A stretch of DNA of 12,182 nt. Source: Nitrospira sp. GTDB lineage: Bacteria > Nitrospirota > Nitrospiria > Nitrospirales > Nitrospiraceae. Below are positions 6,087 to 12,182 of the stretch, one piece after another. Both the position numbers and the translations under genes were made by a program. A model generated the notes under the pieces. That model searched no databases. It was not told the DNA's origin and saw only the letters and a program-made list of their open reading frames with translations. The DNA is taken from assembly GCA_025363325.1 (NCBI GenBank), contig JANYEF010000026.1, forward strand, positions 1 to 12,182. The letters run 5' to 3'. Position 1 is the stretch's first letter, and each line of letters opens with the position of its first letter.

Positions 6087-7040
6087 ATGAGAGTGGTGCA
6101 GACACACAGCAAACGTGTGGTGTTTGGCATTCTTCTCGCTGCGTTGATCGTGGGCGTGATGCTGACGATCGGGCAGGTGCCGTTGGCTGTCAGCCAGCCG
6201 GTGACGATTCCGGCCAAGGCGATCAAGGGAGCAATCCCGATGGATGGCGCCAACCCAGTATGGGAGAGCGTGCCTGGCGTGATTGTTCCGTTGAGCGGCC
6301 AGCTGATCACCACGCCGATGCACCCGAATATTTCGGTGAAGTCGGTGTTCGTGAAAGCCATGACGAACGGGAAAGAGATCGGTCTGCGTATGGAGTGGAG
6401 CGATCAGACCAAGAACGATACGACCATCGGTCCCCAGGATTTCCGGGATCAGACAGCGATCATGTTCCCAGTCAACACGTCCGGAGCGCCACCGTTCCAG
6501 TGTATGGGTCAGTCGGGCGGCACCACCAACATCTGGCGCTGGAACGCCGAGTGGCAGAAGGACCTTGGCAAGGATAGCGCGGGCCTGTGGGACGTAGACG
6601 ATCAATACCCCGGTATTTTCTGGGACTACTATTTCGAAGAGCCGGCGGGCGGCGTGACCTATCCAGACCGGATCGGCCGGAGCCTTGGCCCCTTCAATCC
6701 TGGCATCTGGTCGGGCAACATCATGTCCGACCCGACGCTGCGAGTGAGCTCGGTTGAGGATCTGAATGCCAATGGCTTCAGTACCCTGACGACGCAAGCG
6801 CATCAGGATGTCATCGGGAATGGTGTGTGGGAGCCTTCCGGTTCCGTCAAGGGTGGTGGATACAGCGGTCCAACCTGGCGCGTGGTGGTGAAGCGCGCGT
6901 TGGAAACCGGTGATGCCAACGATACCCAGTTCAAGGCGGGTATGTCTGTGCCCATCGCGTTTGCGGTGTGGGACGGTAACAACGTTGAACGTAACGGCAT
7001 GAAGGCCCTCTCCACCTGGTTTACTCTGAAGCTTCAGTAG
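6087..7040 (+). CDS. nxrC: Nitrite oxidoreductase gamma subunit NxrC (haem-binding)
   Basis: This 317-residue exported protein has a Sec-type signal: basic MRVVQTHSKR, a hydrophobic stretch at 11-35, and a likely cut near AVS-Q37. The mature part fits the ethylbenzene dehydrogenase gamma / DMSO-reductase-type haem b domain. It has GLRMEWSDQTKND (99-111), DQTAIMFPV (121-129), PFQCMGQSGGTTNIWRWNAEW (136-156), WRVVVKRALET (264-274) and FAVWDGNNVERNGMKALSTW (292-311). In type II molybdoenzymes this subunit carries one haem b and links the iron-sulfur subunit to the respiratory chain; in Nitrospira it is the candidate NxrC that would pass electrons from nitrite to cytochromes in the periplasm. The axial ligands (Met and Lys in relatives) cannot be assigned safely here. 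The ribosome binding site is strong and a terminator follows about 60 bases after the stop. Confidence 0.88.
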   Translation: MRVVQTHSKRVVFGILLAALIVGVMLTIGQVPLAVSQPVTIPAKAIKGAIPMDGANPVWESVPGVIVPLSGQLITTPMHPNISVKSVFVKAMTNGKEIGLRMEWSDQTKNDTTIGPQDFRDQTAIMFPVNTSGAPPFQCMGQSGGTTNIWRWNAEWQKDLGKDSAGLWDVDDQYPGIFWDYYFEEPAGGVTYPDRIGRSLGPFNPGIWSGNIMSDPTLRVSSVEDLNANGFSTLTTQAHQDVIGNGVWEPSGSVKGGGYSGPTWRVVVKRALETGDANDTQFKAGMSVPIAFAVWDGNNVERNGMKALSTWFTLKLQ

Positions 7041-7099
7041 GGGAACCGGTCTCTGGAGAGACCATCTCTTACCTCTTGGGGTAGGAGTGAAAGCGTCAC

Positions 7100-7147
7100 G
7101 AGAAAACCCCAGTCCGGCGTCAGGCCGGGCCGGGGTTTCTCTTTTTC
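7100..7147 (+). terminator. Rho-independent terminator after nxrC
   Basis: GAGAAAACCCC (7100-7110) pairs with GGGGTTTCTC (7132-7141) with a one-base bulge, and inside it CCGGC (7114-7118) pairs with GCCGG (7124-7128). A T-rich tail CTTTTTCT follows. This closes the nxrC transcript and separates it from the two-component genes. Confidence 0.9.
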
Positions 7148-7586
7148 TGTGGCAGACAGTACCGTACTACGCATCACCGATCGGTTCGTATGTCCTGTCA
7201 GGGGGAAGCGAGCGGAAGAAGGAAGATTTTTCGAACAGCTCAATGTTGTGAAGGTTTCCCCGTTTATCTACCAGAGTCAATGCGGTTCTCTGTTTTTACT
7301 GATTCGACTGGATTCCAGGAGTTCTGCCATTTAGGACTACTTTTAGTGCAAATTAACACAAGGAGGCTTTAGCTCTATCTTTGGATAGTGCCGAAGGCGG
7401 GATTCGATTTTTGGCCAACTCAGCATCTTCAGCACTAACTCCCGTATCACAGGTTTTACTCCAGAGAGTCATCGACTTGCTAGTCGAGTAGGAGTGATCA
7501 GGTGAGATTGAATGAGCGCAAGATCGATCTGCTCCACGACCGTTTTACAACCGCATGATTTGACATCCAATCCGGTTCGTCTGGGC
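7148..7586. other. Gene-free region upstream of the sensor kinase
   Basis: Short open frames occur (for example 7149-7334 and 7512-7703), but their products have no recognisable domain and the second crosses a long inverted repeat. Small symmetrical sites are present: TCGACT-TGCT-AGTCGA (about 7470-7485) and the perfect palindrome AGATCGATCT (7521-7530). An isolated AGGAGG (7361-7366) has no start codon at a usable distance. I could not find a convincing promoter for the kinase gene. Confidence 0.45.
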
Positions 7587-7675
7587 GACCTAAAACCGAA
7601 AAAAAGACCACCGCCACTTGAGCTACGAGTCTGTTCTTCAAGTTATTTGCGGCCAAGTTTTTCGGGTTTTAGGTC
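7587..7675. repeat. Long inverted repeat upstream of the sensor kinase
   Basis: The outer arms GACCTAAAACC-GAAAAA (7587-7603) and TTTTTCGGGTTTTAGGTC (7658-7675) are reverse complements except for one extra base. Inside them ACTTGA (7616-7621) pairs with TCAAGT (7638-7643), so the whole could fold as one bulged hairpin of about 89 bases with a 16-base loop. It ends about 95 bases before the kinase start. It might be an intergenic mobile palindrome or a transcript structure controlling the kinase operon. Confidence 0.7.
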
Positions 7676-7769
7676 CCACGGTCTTGACATTTCTTTCTCC
7701 TGAAGCCCAAATTAAATGGGTAGCCACAGCCTCCTGAGCACACTGCCGAGAACGAGAGGATGTCGTCCG

Positions 7770-9869
7770 ATGGATCGATGGACCGCACAGTGGGGAGATC
7801 AGCTCCCGATTCAGCACAAGGTATGGGTGGTGCTCCTGCTGCTCTGTGTGCCGCTCAGCGCAGGCATTGCAATTCACCTGTATGTTGTCCAACAGCTGCT
7901 TGCGCTCCAAGAACAACGGCAAGAGCTCATGCTGGCTGAGGAGCAGATACAAGTGCTTGGGCGACTCGCCATCGACATTGAAGACGGTTTTCGCGGCTAT
8001 GTCTTGACCCAGGAACCCGCCTTTCTTGTTCCCCTGAATGAAGCAGAATCGAAGCTCGACCAGGCGTTGTCGGATGCCACACAGTCACTCGCGAAGCTAT
8101 CGGGTTCTCCGAACCATCTCGCGCCGATAGAACAACAACTGAAGGGCCTGCTGCGATCGAAGCATGAGTTGATCGCAGACATTCAGAAGGGATCGGCGAA
8201 CAAGGCGTTAGCGTACGTGCTGTCGGGTGAAGGGCTTCGACTGTCCGATCTCCTCCGCGAAGATGTCCGAACCGTCGAAGATCGCCTGGAGCGGCAGCGA
8301 AATTCGTTGAACGAACGAGCGGATGCGTTGTCGCAGCGGACATTTGTCGGACTGTGGATCACGCTTGCTGGCGTGGTCTCACTGGGATGGATTGTCTCGC
8401 GCATACTGGCACGTTCTCTCACGGATCCGATCACGCGGCTGCAATCCGCCACTGCAAGGATCGGAGCGCAAGTGGATGTGGCCGGGATCACCGAGCTGTT
8501 GGCCAATGGCCGAGGAGTGAAGGACGAGCTTGGTCAATTGGCAAAGGCATACCTCGCCATGGCCCGCCGCATCGAGACGAACATCCAAGAGATCGAAGCG
8601 CTCGACACAATCGGCCAAGAGATCAACACCCTCGGCCCGGACGATCTGGAGGGGGTGCTCCGGCGTATTACGGACCGGGCAGTGGAGTTGGTGCAGACCG
8701 ATATCTGTCTGGTGCTCCTTCGAGATGACCGAGTGGGTTGTTGGATTGTTGAAGCTGCTTCCGGCGAATGGAACGATCGTTTGAAGAAATGGGTCATGCC
8801 GTGGGAGGAGCTACCGGTCAGTGTTCAAGCGTTTGAGACGCGCGCGGTGGCCACCGGGGAATGGTTTCGTTCGGACGAGTGGCCGCAGATGGTCCGGTGC
8901 AACTTGATCGGGGACAGTATGTTGGCAATTCCACTATTGGCGCAGGGGATTCCGTTCGGTGTTCTATCGTTTGTGAACGAGCGACCCCGGGCAACGCATG
9001 AATGGAATCAGCGCCTGGCTGAAGGATTGGCCCAGGAGGCTGCGCTAGCCATCTCAAATGCGCGGCTGTATGAAGCGGCACAACAGAAACAGCAGGGGTT
9101 GGTGACACGCCTTCAACAGCTCGAGCATCTGGCGGAAACCTTGGCGCATGATCTTAAGGGGCCAGGGGCTCGCATGGAAGAACTCTCAAGGTTGCTGGTC
9201 CAGCAGGACAGTGGACAATTCGATGACCGGACGAAGCGGTGGTTATCTCTGATCGAAGAGAATGGTAGGGATCTTGTGCAGCGAGTGGAAGGGATCTTGA
9301 CCGTGGCTCACGTGGGTGCTGGTCAGGAGGCCATCACGGCTGTCGATCCAACTGCGATTATTGATGCGGTGTTGAAAGCCCGAGCTGATGAGGTTGGGCG
9401 GCTTCGTGCCGTGATACACGTTGAACCAGGGTTACCGCTCGTCGTCTGTCACGGCGCCTATCTCAGGCAGATCTTCGATAACCTCGTCTCGAACGCACTG
9501 AAATTCACTCGAGAGGGAGAGTCACCCGTGGTAAGGATCAGCGGTCGTGTACAAGGTCCTATGGTGGCTTTCTCTGTGGAGGATCATGGGATCGGGATCC
9601 CTTCGACCCAACGCATTCGAGTGTTTCAGCCGTTTGTCCGGTTGTTGATGTCTGAGGCAGCCGGCAACGGGATCGGCCTGACCATCATCCAGCGCATCGT
9701 GGAACTGTATGGCGGCAAGGTGTGGATTGACGGAGTCGAGGGGGCGGGCTGCACAGTACAATTCACGGTTCCGAGTTTTCAGGAACAAGAGGGAGCCTCG
9801 AATGCCAGGATGCAGCAGGCGTCGAGGGCTCCCAGTGTGGTTGATGTAGTCCGGCAAGGAGTTCTGTGA
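7770..9869 (+). CDS. Membrane sensor histidine kinase (CHASE3-like, HAMP, GAF)
   Basis: This 699-residue sensor would autophosphorylate on histidine and pass the phosphate to the regulator encoded next. Order of parts: membrane helix about 18-40; an extracytoplasmic helical domain about 41-190 with the CHASE3-like GFRGYVLTQEPAFL; a second helix about 192-212; HAMP about 212-272; GAF about 290-432; a HisKA helix with phosphoacceptor H460 in LAHDLKGP; and HATPase with NLVSNALKF (571-579), DHGIGIP (605-611) and GNGIGL (632-637). The frame is open from an ATG at 7716, but that one lacks a ribosome binding site. The ATG at 7770 has GAGAGGA nine bases upstream. The ligands of CHASE3 and GAF are not predictable. 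The stop overlaps the start of the regulator by four bases (GTGA), so the pair is translationally coupled. Its place before nxrA suggests it senses redox state, nitrite or oxygen, which is inference. Confidence 0.92.
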   Translation: MDRWTAQWGDQLPIQHKVWVVLLLLCVPLSAGIAIHLYVVQQLLALQEQRQELMLAEEQIQVLGRLAIDIEDGFRGYVLTQEPAFLVPLNEAESKLDQALSDATQSLAKLSGSPNHLAPIEQQLKGLLRSKHELIADIQKGSANKALAYVLSGEGLRLSDLLREDVRTVEDRLERQRNSLNERADALSQRTFVGLWITLAGVVSLGWIVSRILARSLTDPITRLQSATARIGAQVDVAGITELLANGRGVKDELGQLAKAYLAMARRIETNIQEIEALDTIGQEINTLGPDDLEGVLRRITDRAVELVQTDICLVLLRDDRVGCWIVEAASGEWNDRLKKWVMPWEELPVSVQAFETRAVATGEWFRSDEWPQMVRCNLIGDSMLAIPLLAQGIPFGVLSFVNERPRATHEWNQRLAEGLAQEAALAISNARLYEAAQQKQQGLVTRLQQLEHLAETLAHDLKGPGARMEELSRLLVQQDSGQFDDRTKRWLSLIEENGRDLVQRVEGILTVAHVGAGQEAITAVDPTAIIDAVLKARADEVGRLRAVIHVEPGLPLVVCHGAYLRQIFDNLVSNALKFTREGESPVVRISGRVQGPMVAFSVEDHGIGIPSTQRIRVFQPFVRLLMSEAAGNGIGLTIIQRIVELYGGKVWIDGVEGAGCTVQFTVPSFQEQEGASNARMQQASRAPSVVDVVRQGVL

Positions 9870-11353
9870 AGAAGGGGGAGATGATGCCACGTGGCGGAGT
9901 GTCCGACATGCGATCGACAAGAACCAAATCCAAAGTGCCCTTCACGATCTTGATCGTCGAGGACAACGCAACGGATGTTGAGTTGATGCTGCACGCCCTT
10001 GAAGCGGCGGACCTGAAACCGCTTGGGGGAGATTTCGAGATGGAGGTTCGTGCCACGGCAGAAGGGGCCTTGCAATTGCTCGGGGAACGGGCCGTCGATC
10101 TTGTGCTGACCGACATGGTGTTGCCTGGTATGGATGGGTTGGACCTCGTCAGCCGCATTCAAAGGATCGATCCAAACCTGCCAGTGCTGGTGGTGACGCG
10201 GATGAACGCGGTTCCTTTGGCCGTGGATGCGATGCGGCGAGGCGCCTTCGACTATGTGCTGAAACCCGTCAATGCAGAGGATTTGGGGATGCGCCTCCAT
10301 CGAGCGATTCGAATCTCTGAAATCCTGCGTCGGCATGCGGTTTATGCGCAACAGGACCGGCAGGAGTTCGAGTCCAATAGTTTCGTGGGGAGTGGCGTCG
10401 CATTCGAGCAAATTATGCGGAGCATTCGTGAGGCGTCCCAGGTCCGCTCGACGGTCTTAATCACCGGCGAAACCGGAACGGGAAAGGGGATGATTGCACG
10501 GGCGATCCATCAGCAGAGTCCTGAGTGCGATCGGCCGTTTCAAGTGATCGATTGTACGACCGTTCCCGAGGGAATGATGGAGTCCGAGCTGTTCGGGCAT
10601 GTACGGGGCGCCTTTACCGGCGCAATCGCCGATAAGCCGGGGCTGATTGAGTTAGCGAACGGCGGCAGTGTGTTCCTCGATGAAATCGGGGAGCTTCCCC
10701 TTCTCCTCCAAGCGAAAATCCTGCGCGTATTGGAGGAAAGCGAGGTGCGTCCTGTGGGCGGAACCAGAGTTCGCCGGATAAATATGCGCTTCATCGCTGC
10801 GACAAACAGGAATCTCGAAGCGCGAGTGCGTGAGGGGTGCTTCCGTAAGGATTTATACTATCGGCTCGCAGTTGTCTCGATTCGAGTGCCCCCGCTCCGT
10901 GAGCGCCGCGAGGACATTCCCGTTATCGCACGCCATTTGCTTAGCCGCCTGGCTCGAGCTATGAGCAAGGCGCAGTGCCATTTTGACGAAGAGGCTGTGG
11001 GGGTCCTTGTGTCCTATTCCTGGCCCGGGAATGGGCGGGAACTCCGCAATGTCGTGGAACGGATGATCATGCTCGCGACCGACGGCATCATTCGAGCTCG
11101 TGATGTCCGAAGCGCGCTTCCACAGAGTGAGGCCGAGAGTCTCGCCTCAGTCGACCCGAATCTGATCATCCTTCCATACATGGAGGCAAAGGAGCGAGCG
11201 CTCGAAGAGTTTACGAAGTCCTACCTGCGTGTCAAACTCGCGCAGCATAGCGGTGTCATCACGAAGGCCGCTGAGGGCAGCGGCATTCCACGACAACATT
11301 TCTCGTTGCTGATGAAACGATTTCTGGGAAGCGAGGGTATCGAGAATCAGTAG
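9866..11353 (+). CDS. NtrC-type sigma-54-dependent response regulator
   Basis: This 495-residue activator would bind upstream DNA and use ATP to open sigma-54 promoters when phosphorylated. It has a receiver domain (about 26-150) with the acidic pair E32/D33, phosphoacceptor D83 in LTDMVLPGMDG, and K133. The AAA+ domain (about 170-410) has Walker A GETGTGKG (201-208), the sigma-54 contact loop GAFTGA (248-253) and Walker B VFLDEIGEL (269-277). A Fis-type helix-turn-helix follows at about 453-486. All elements needed for sigma-54 activation are intact. One deviation is WPGNGREL (386-393), where relatives nearly always have WPGNVREL. The GTG at 9866 is chosen because AAGGAG lies four bases upstream and it overlaps the kinase stop; ATGs at 9884 or 9908 are possible alternatives. 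A near-consensus sigma-54 promoter follows 350 bases downstream, before nxrA. Confidence 0.93.
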   Translation: MKKGEMMPRGGVSDMRSTRTKSKVPFTILIVEDNATDVELMLHALEAADLKPLGGDFEMEVRATAEGALQLLGERAVDLVLTDMVLPGMDGLDLVSRIQRIDPNLPVLVVTRMNAVPLAVDAMRRGAFDYVLKPVNAEDLGMRLHRAIRISEILRRHAVYAQQDRQEFESNSFVGSGVAFEQIMRSIREASQVRSTVLITGETGTGKGMIARAIHQQSPECDRPFQVIDCTTVPEGMMESELFGHVRGAFTGAIADKPGLIELANGGSVFLDEIGELPLLLQAKILRVLEESEVRPVGGTRVRRINMRFIAATNRNLEARVREGCFRKDLYYRLAVVSIRVPPLRERREDIPVIARHLLSRLARAMSKAQCHFDEEAVGVLVSYSWPGNGRELRNVVERMIMLATDGIIRARDVRSALPQSEAESLASVDPNLIILPYMEAKERALEEFTKSYLRVKLAQHSGVITKAAEGSGIPRQHFSLLMKRFLGSEGIENQ

Positions 11354-11699
11354 CATTTGTCGCCTGTTCGTAACAGTTCTTCCGTTCGTTGATCTCGTCA
11401 TCTGTTCATTCACGCGATCACGTTTCTTCTTCGTAGCATAATCATCACATGAAGCGATTCCGGATTTATTCTGCACGATTGTTTGGTATATTTCTGTTAA
11501 GGAATACACAGATATGCGGATGTAACAATTTGAAATATTGACTAAAATATTATACTTATCTGAGGGAGCATATCAGCATATTCGATTGGTGAGATGCATC
11601 AGAATTTTCTTATCCAACACTTTTCCACAGTTCTATTTTATCCGTTCTATTTCAATGTCTTAACACGCACGATCTTGGTGGCTCGAAGTATTCTCATGC
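11354..11699. other. AT-rich upstream region of nxrA
   Basis: No gene is visible here. The stretch is clearly richer in A and T than its flanks, especially 11511-11660, as expected of a bendable region between an activator site and a sigma-54 promoter. Symmetries seen are CTGTT-CGT-AACAG just after the regulator stop (11364-11376), paired AATATT elements (11534-11539 and 11546-11551), and an ATAT..TCTGT / ACAGATAT inverted repeat (about 11488-11514). No strong terminator follows the regulator gene, so read-through into nxrA is possible. Confidence 0.5.
11488..11514. promoter_or_regulatory. Possible upstream activator binding site
   Basis: ATAT, two extra bases and TCTGT (11488-11497) face ACAGATAT (11508-11515) across about ten bases. 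The centre lies roughly 220 bases before the predicted nxrA transcription start, a distance usual for NtrC-type enhancers. The symmetry is imperfect and there is only one copy, so this is a weak assignment. Confidence 0.25.
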
Positions 11700-11715
11700 T
11701 GGCAACTCTCTTGCA
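11700..11715 (+). promoter_or_regulatory. Sigma-54 (-24/-12) promoter of nxrA
   Basis: TGGCAACTCTCTTGCA fits the TGGCAC-N5-TTGCW consensus: the -24 GG, the -12 GC and the ten-base spacing between them are all correct, and one base of the -24 element differs. Transcription would start near 11726, giving a leader of about 100 bases before the nxrA ATG. An intact sigma-54 activator is encoded directly upstream on the same strand. Confidence 0.75.
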
Positions 11716-11811
11716 TCATCCTTCACCCAAATCGGCGTGTAAAGGAAGTAGTCTAGATCTCTGTTGTGCGTCCGTGCCGTCGCGAGGACTTGACTCACAT
11801 CCTCAACTGTT

Positions 11812-11825
11812 AGGAGGTGTTACCA
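11812..11825 (+). promoter_or_regulatory. Strong ribosome binding site of nxrA
   Basis: AGGAGGTG (11812-11819) is a near-complete match to the 16S rRNA anti-Shine-Dalgarno sequence and lies six bases before the ATG at 11826. This fits very high expression and fixes the start codon. Confidence 0.85.
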
Positions 11826-12182
11826 ATGTTTGTGTCACGCAGGCAGTTCTTAAAAGTCTCCGCGGGGACTGTCGCCGCAGTGGCGGTGGCGGACAAAGTC
11901 CTGGCGTTGACCGCACTCCAGCCGGTCATCGAAGTCGGGAACCCGTTGGGTGAGTATCCGGATCGGTCCTGGGAGCGTGTCTATCACGACCAGTATCGGT
12001 ACGATTCGTCCTTTACGTGGGTGTGCTCCCCCAACGACACACACGCCTGCCGTATCCGGGCCTTTGTCCGCAACGGCGTCGTGATGCGGGTCGAGCAGAA
12101 CTACGACCACCAGACCTATGAAGACCTCTATGGCAACCGTGGAACCTTTGCTCATAACCCGCGCATGTGTTTGAAGGGGTAC
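11826..12182 (+). CDS. nxrA: Nitrite oxidoreductase alpha subunit NxrA, N-terminal part
   Basis: The first 119 residues of the catalytic molybdenum subunit that oxidises nitrite to nitrate; the gene runs off the right edge and the family has well over 1000 residues. The start MFVSRRQFLKVSAG is a clear twin-arginine signal (SRRQFLK) with a short hydrophobic stretch and a likely cut near residue 30, so the enzyme is sent folded to the periplasm, as known for Nitrospira. The segment after it (WVCSPNDTHACRIRAFVRNG, C67/H73/C75, then C115 in RMCLKG) lies where type II DMSO-reductase-family enzymes bind their first iron-sulfur cluster. I recognise this stretch as Nitrospira-type NxrA, though a related periplasmic nitrate or chlorate enzyme cannot be excluded from the N-terminus alone. 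It is preceded by a strong ribosome binding site and a sigma-54 promoter. Confidence 0.9.
   Translation, partial: MFVSRRQFLKVSAGTVAAVAVADKVLALTALQPVIEVGNPLGEYPDRSWERVYHDQYRYDSSFTWVCSPNDTHACRIRAFVRNGVVMRVEQNYDHQTYEDLYGNRGTFAHNPRMCLKGY

Noticed and set aside
5880..6803. 307-codon minus-strand frame across nxrC
   Set aside because: Antisense shadow; H/R-rich composition typical of noncoding reverse frames, while nxrC has clear family motifs.
7512..7703. 63-codon frame with an AGGTGA upstream
   Set aside because: It spans both arms of the long inverted repeat and its product is low-complexity with no domain.
7684..7717. TTGACA at 7684 as a kinase promoter
   Set aside because: The nearest AT-rich -10 candidate is 22 bases away, too far for sigma-70.
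11530..11556. Sigma-70 promoter TTGAAA...TATACT before nxrA
   Set aside because: Boxes are decent but the spacer is only 15 bases; kept as a weak possibility behind the well-spaced sigma-54 site.
1..12182. CRISPR array, tRNA or rRNA genes, insertion sequence
   Set aside because: No regularly spaced repeats, no tRNA or rRNA landmarks and no transposase-like protein were seen on either strand.

Overview
The window looks like a piece of a Nitrospira-type (Nitrospirota) chromosome carrying a nitrite oxidoreductase (NXR) locus. The main evidence is the truncated gene at the right edge. Its product has a twin-arginine signal and an N-terminal region that I recognise as the Nitrospira periplasmic NxrA catalytic subunit. 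A gene at 6087-7040 matches the NxrC-type haem-binding gamma subunit, and a TorD-type chaperone gene lies just upstream of it. Base composition is moderately GC-rich. The species, and whether it is a canonical nitrite oxidiser or a comammox strain, cannot be told from the sequence.

Left part (1-2687). Bases 1-690 hold no convincing gene, only a strong plus-strand terminator (319-357) and a long imperfect hairpin (531-642). A minus-strand pair follows: a DUF433-type antitoxin with its DUF5615/PIN-like toxin, fed by a promoter that would give a leaderless message. Next is a minus-strand gene for a single seven-bladed WD40 propeller protein.

Middle part (2688-7147). A divergent intergenic region carries a good sigma-70-like promoter for a rightward cluster: an unrecognised HExxH/two-CxxC protein; a polyferredoxin with four 4Fe-4S sites (NapG-like); a TorD-like chaperone behind its own TTGACA-17-TACCAT promoter; a 43-residue one-helix membrane protein resembling the NxrC N-terminus; and NxrC, closed by a strong terminator. 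I infer that these genes make, mature or supply electron carriers for the exported molybdoenzyme.

Right part (7148-12182). After about 620 gene-free bases holding a long inverted repeat come two translationally coupled genes: a membrane sensor histidine kinase (CHASE3-like, HAMP, GAF, HisKA, HATPase) and an NtrC-type response regulator with an intact sigma-54 activation motif. A 472-base AT-rich intergenic region follows, and it contains a near-consensus -24/-12 sigma-54 promoter (11700-11715) placed to drive nxrA. The simplest reading is a local circuit in which the two-component system switches on nxrA through sigma-54. This is the most testable idea in the window.
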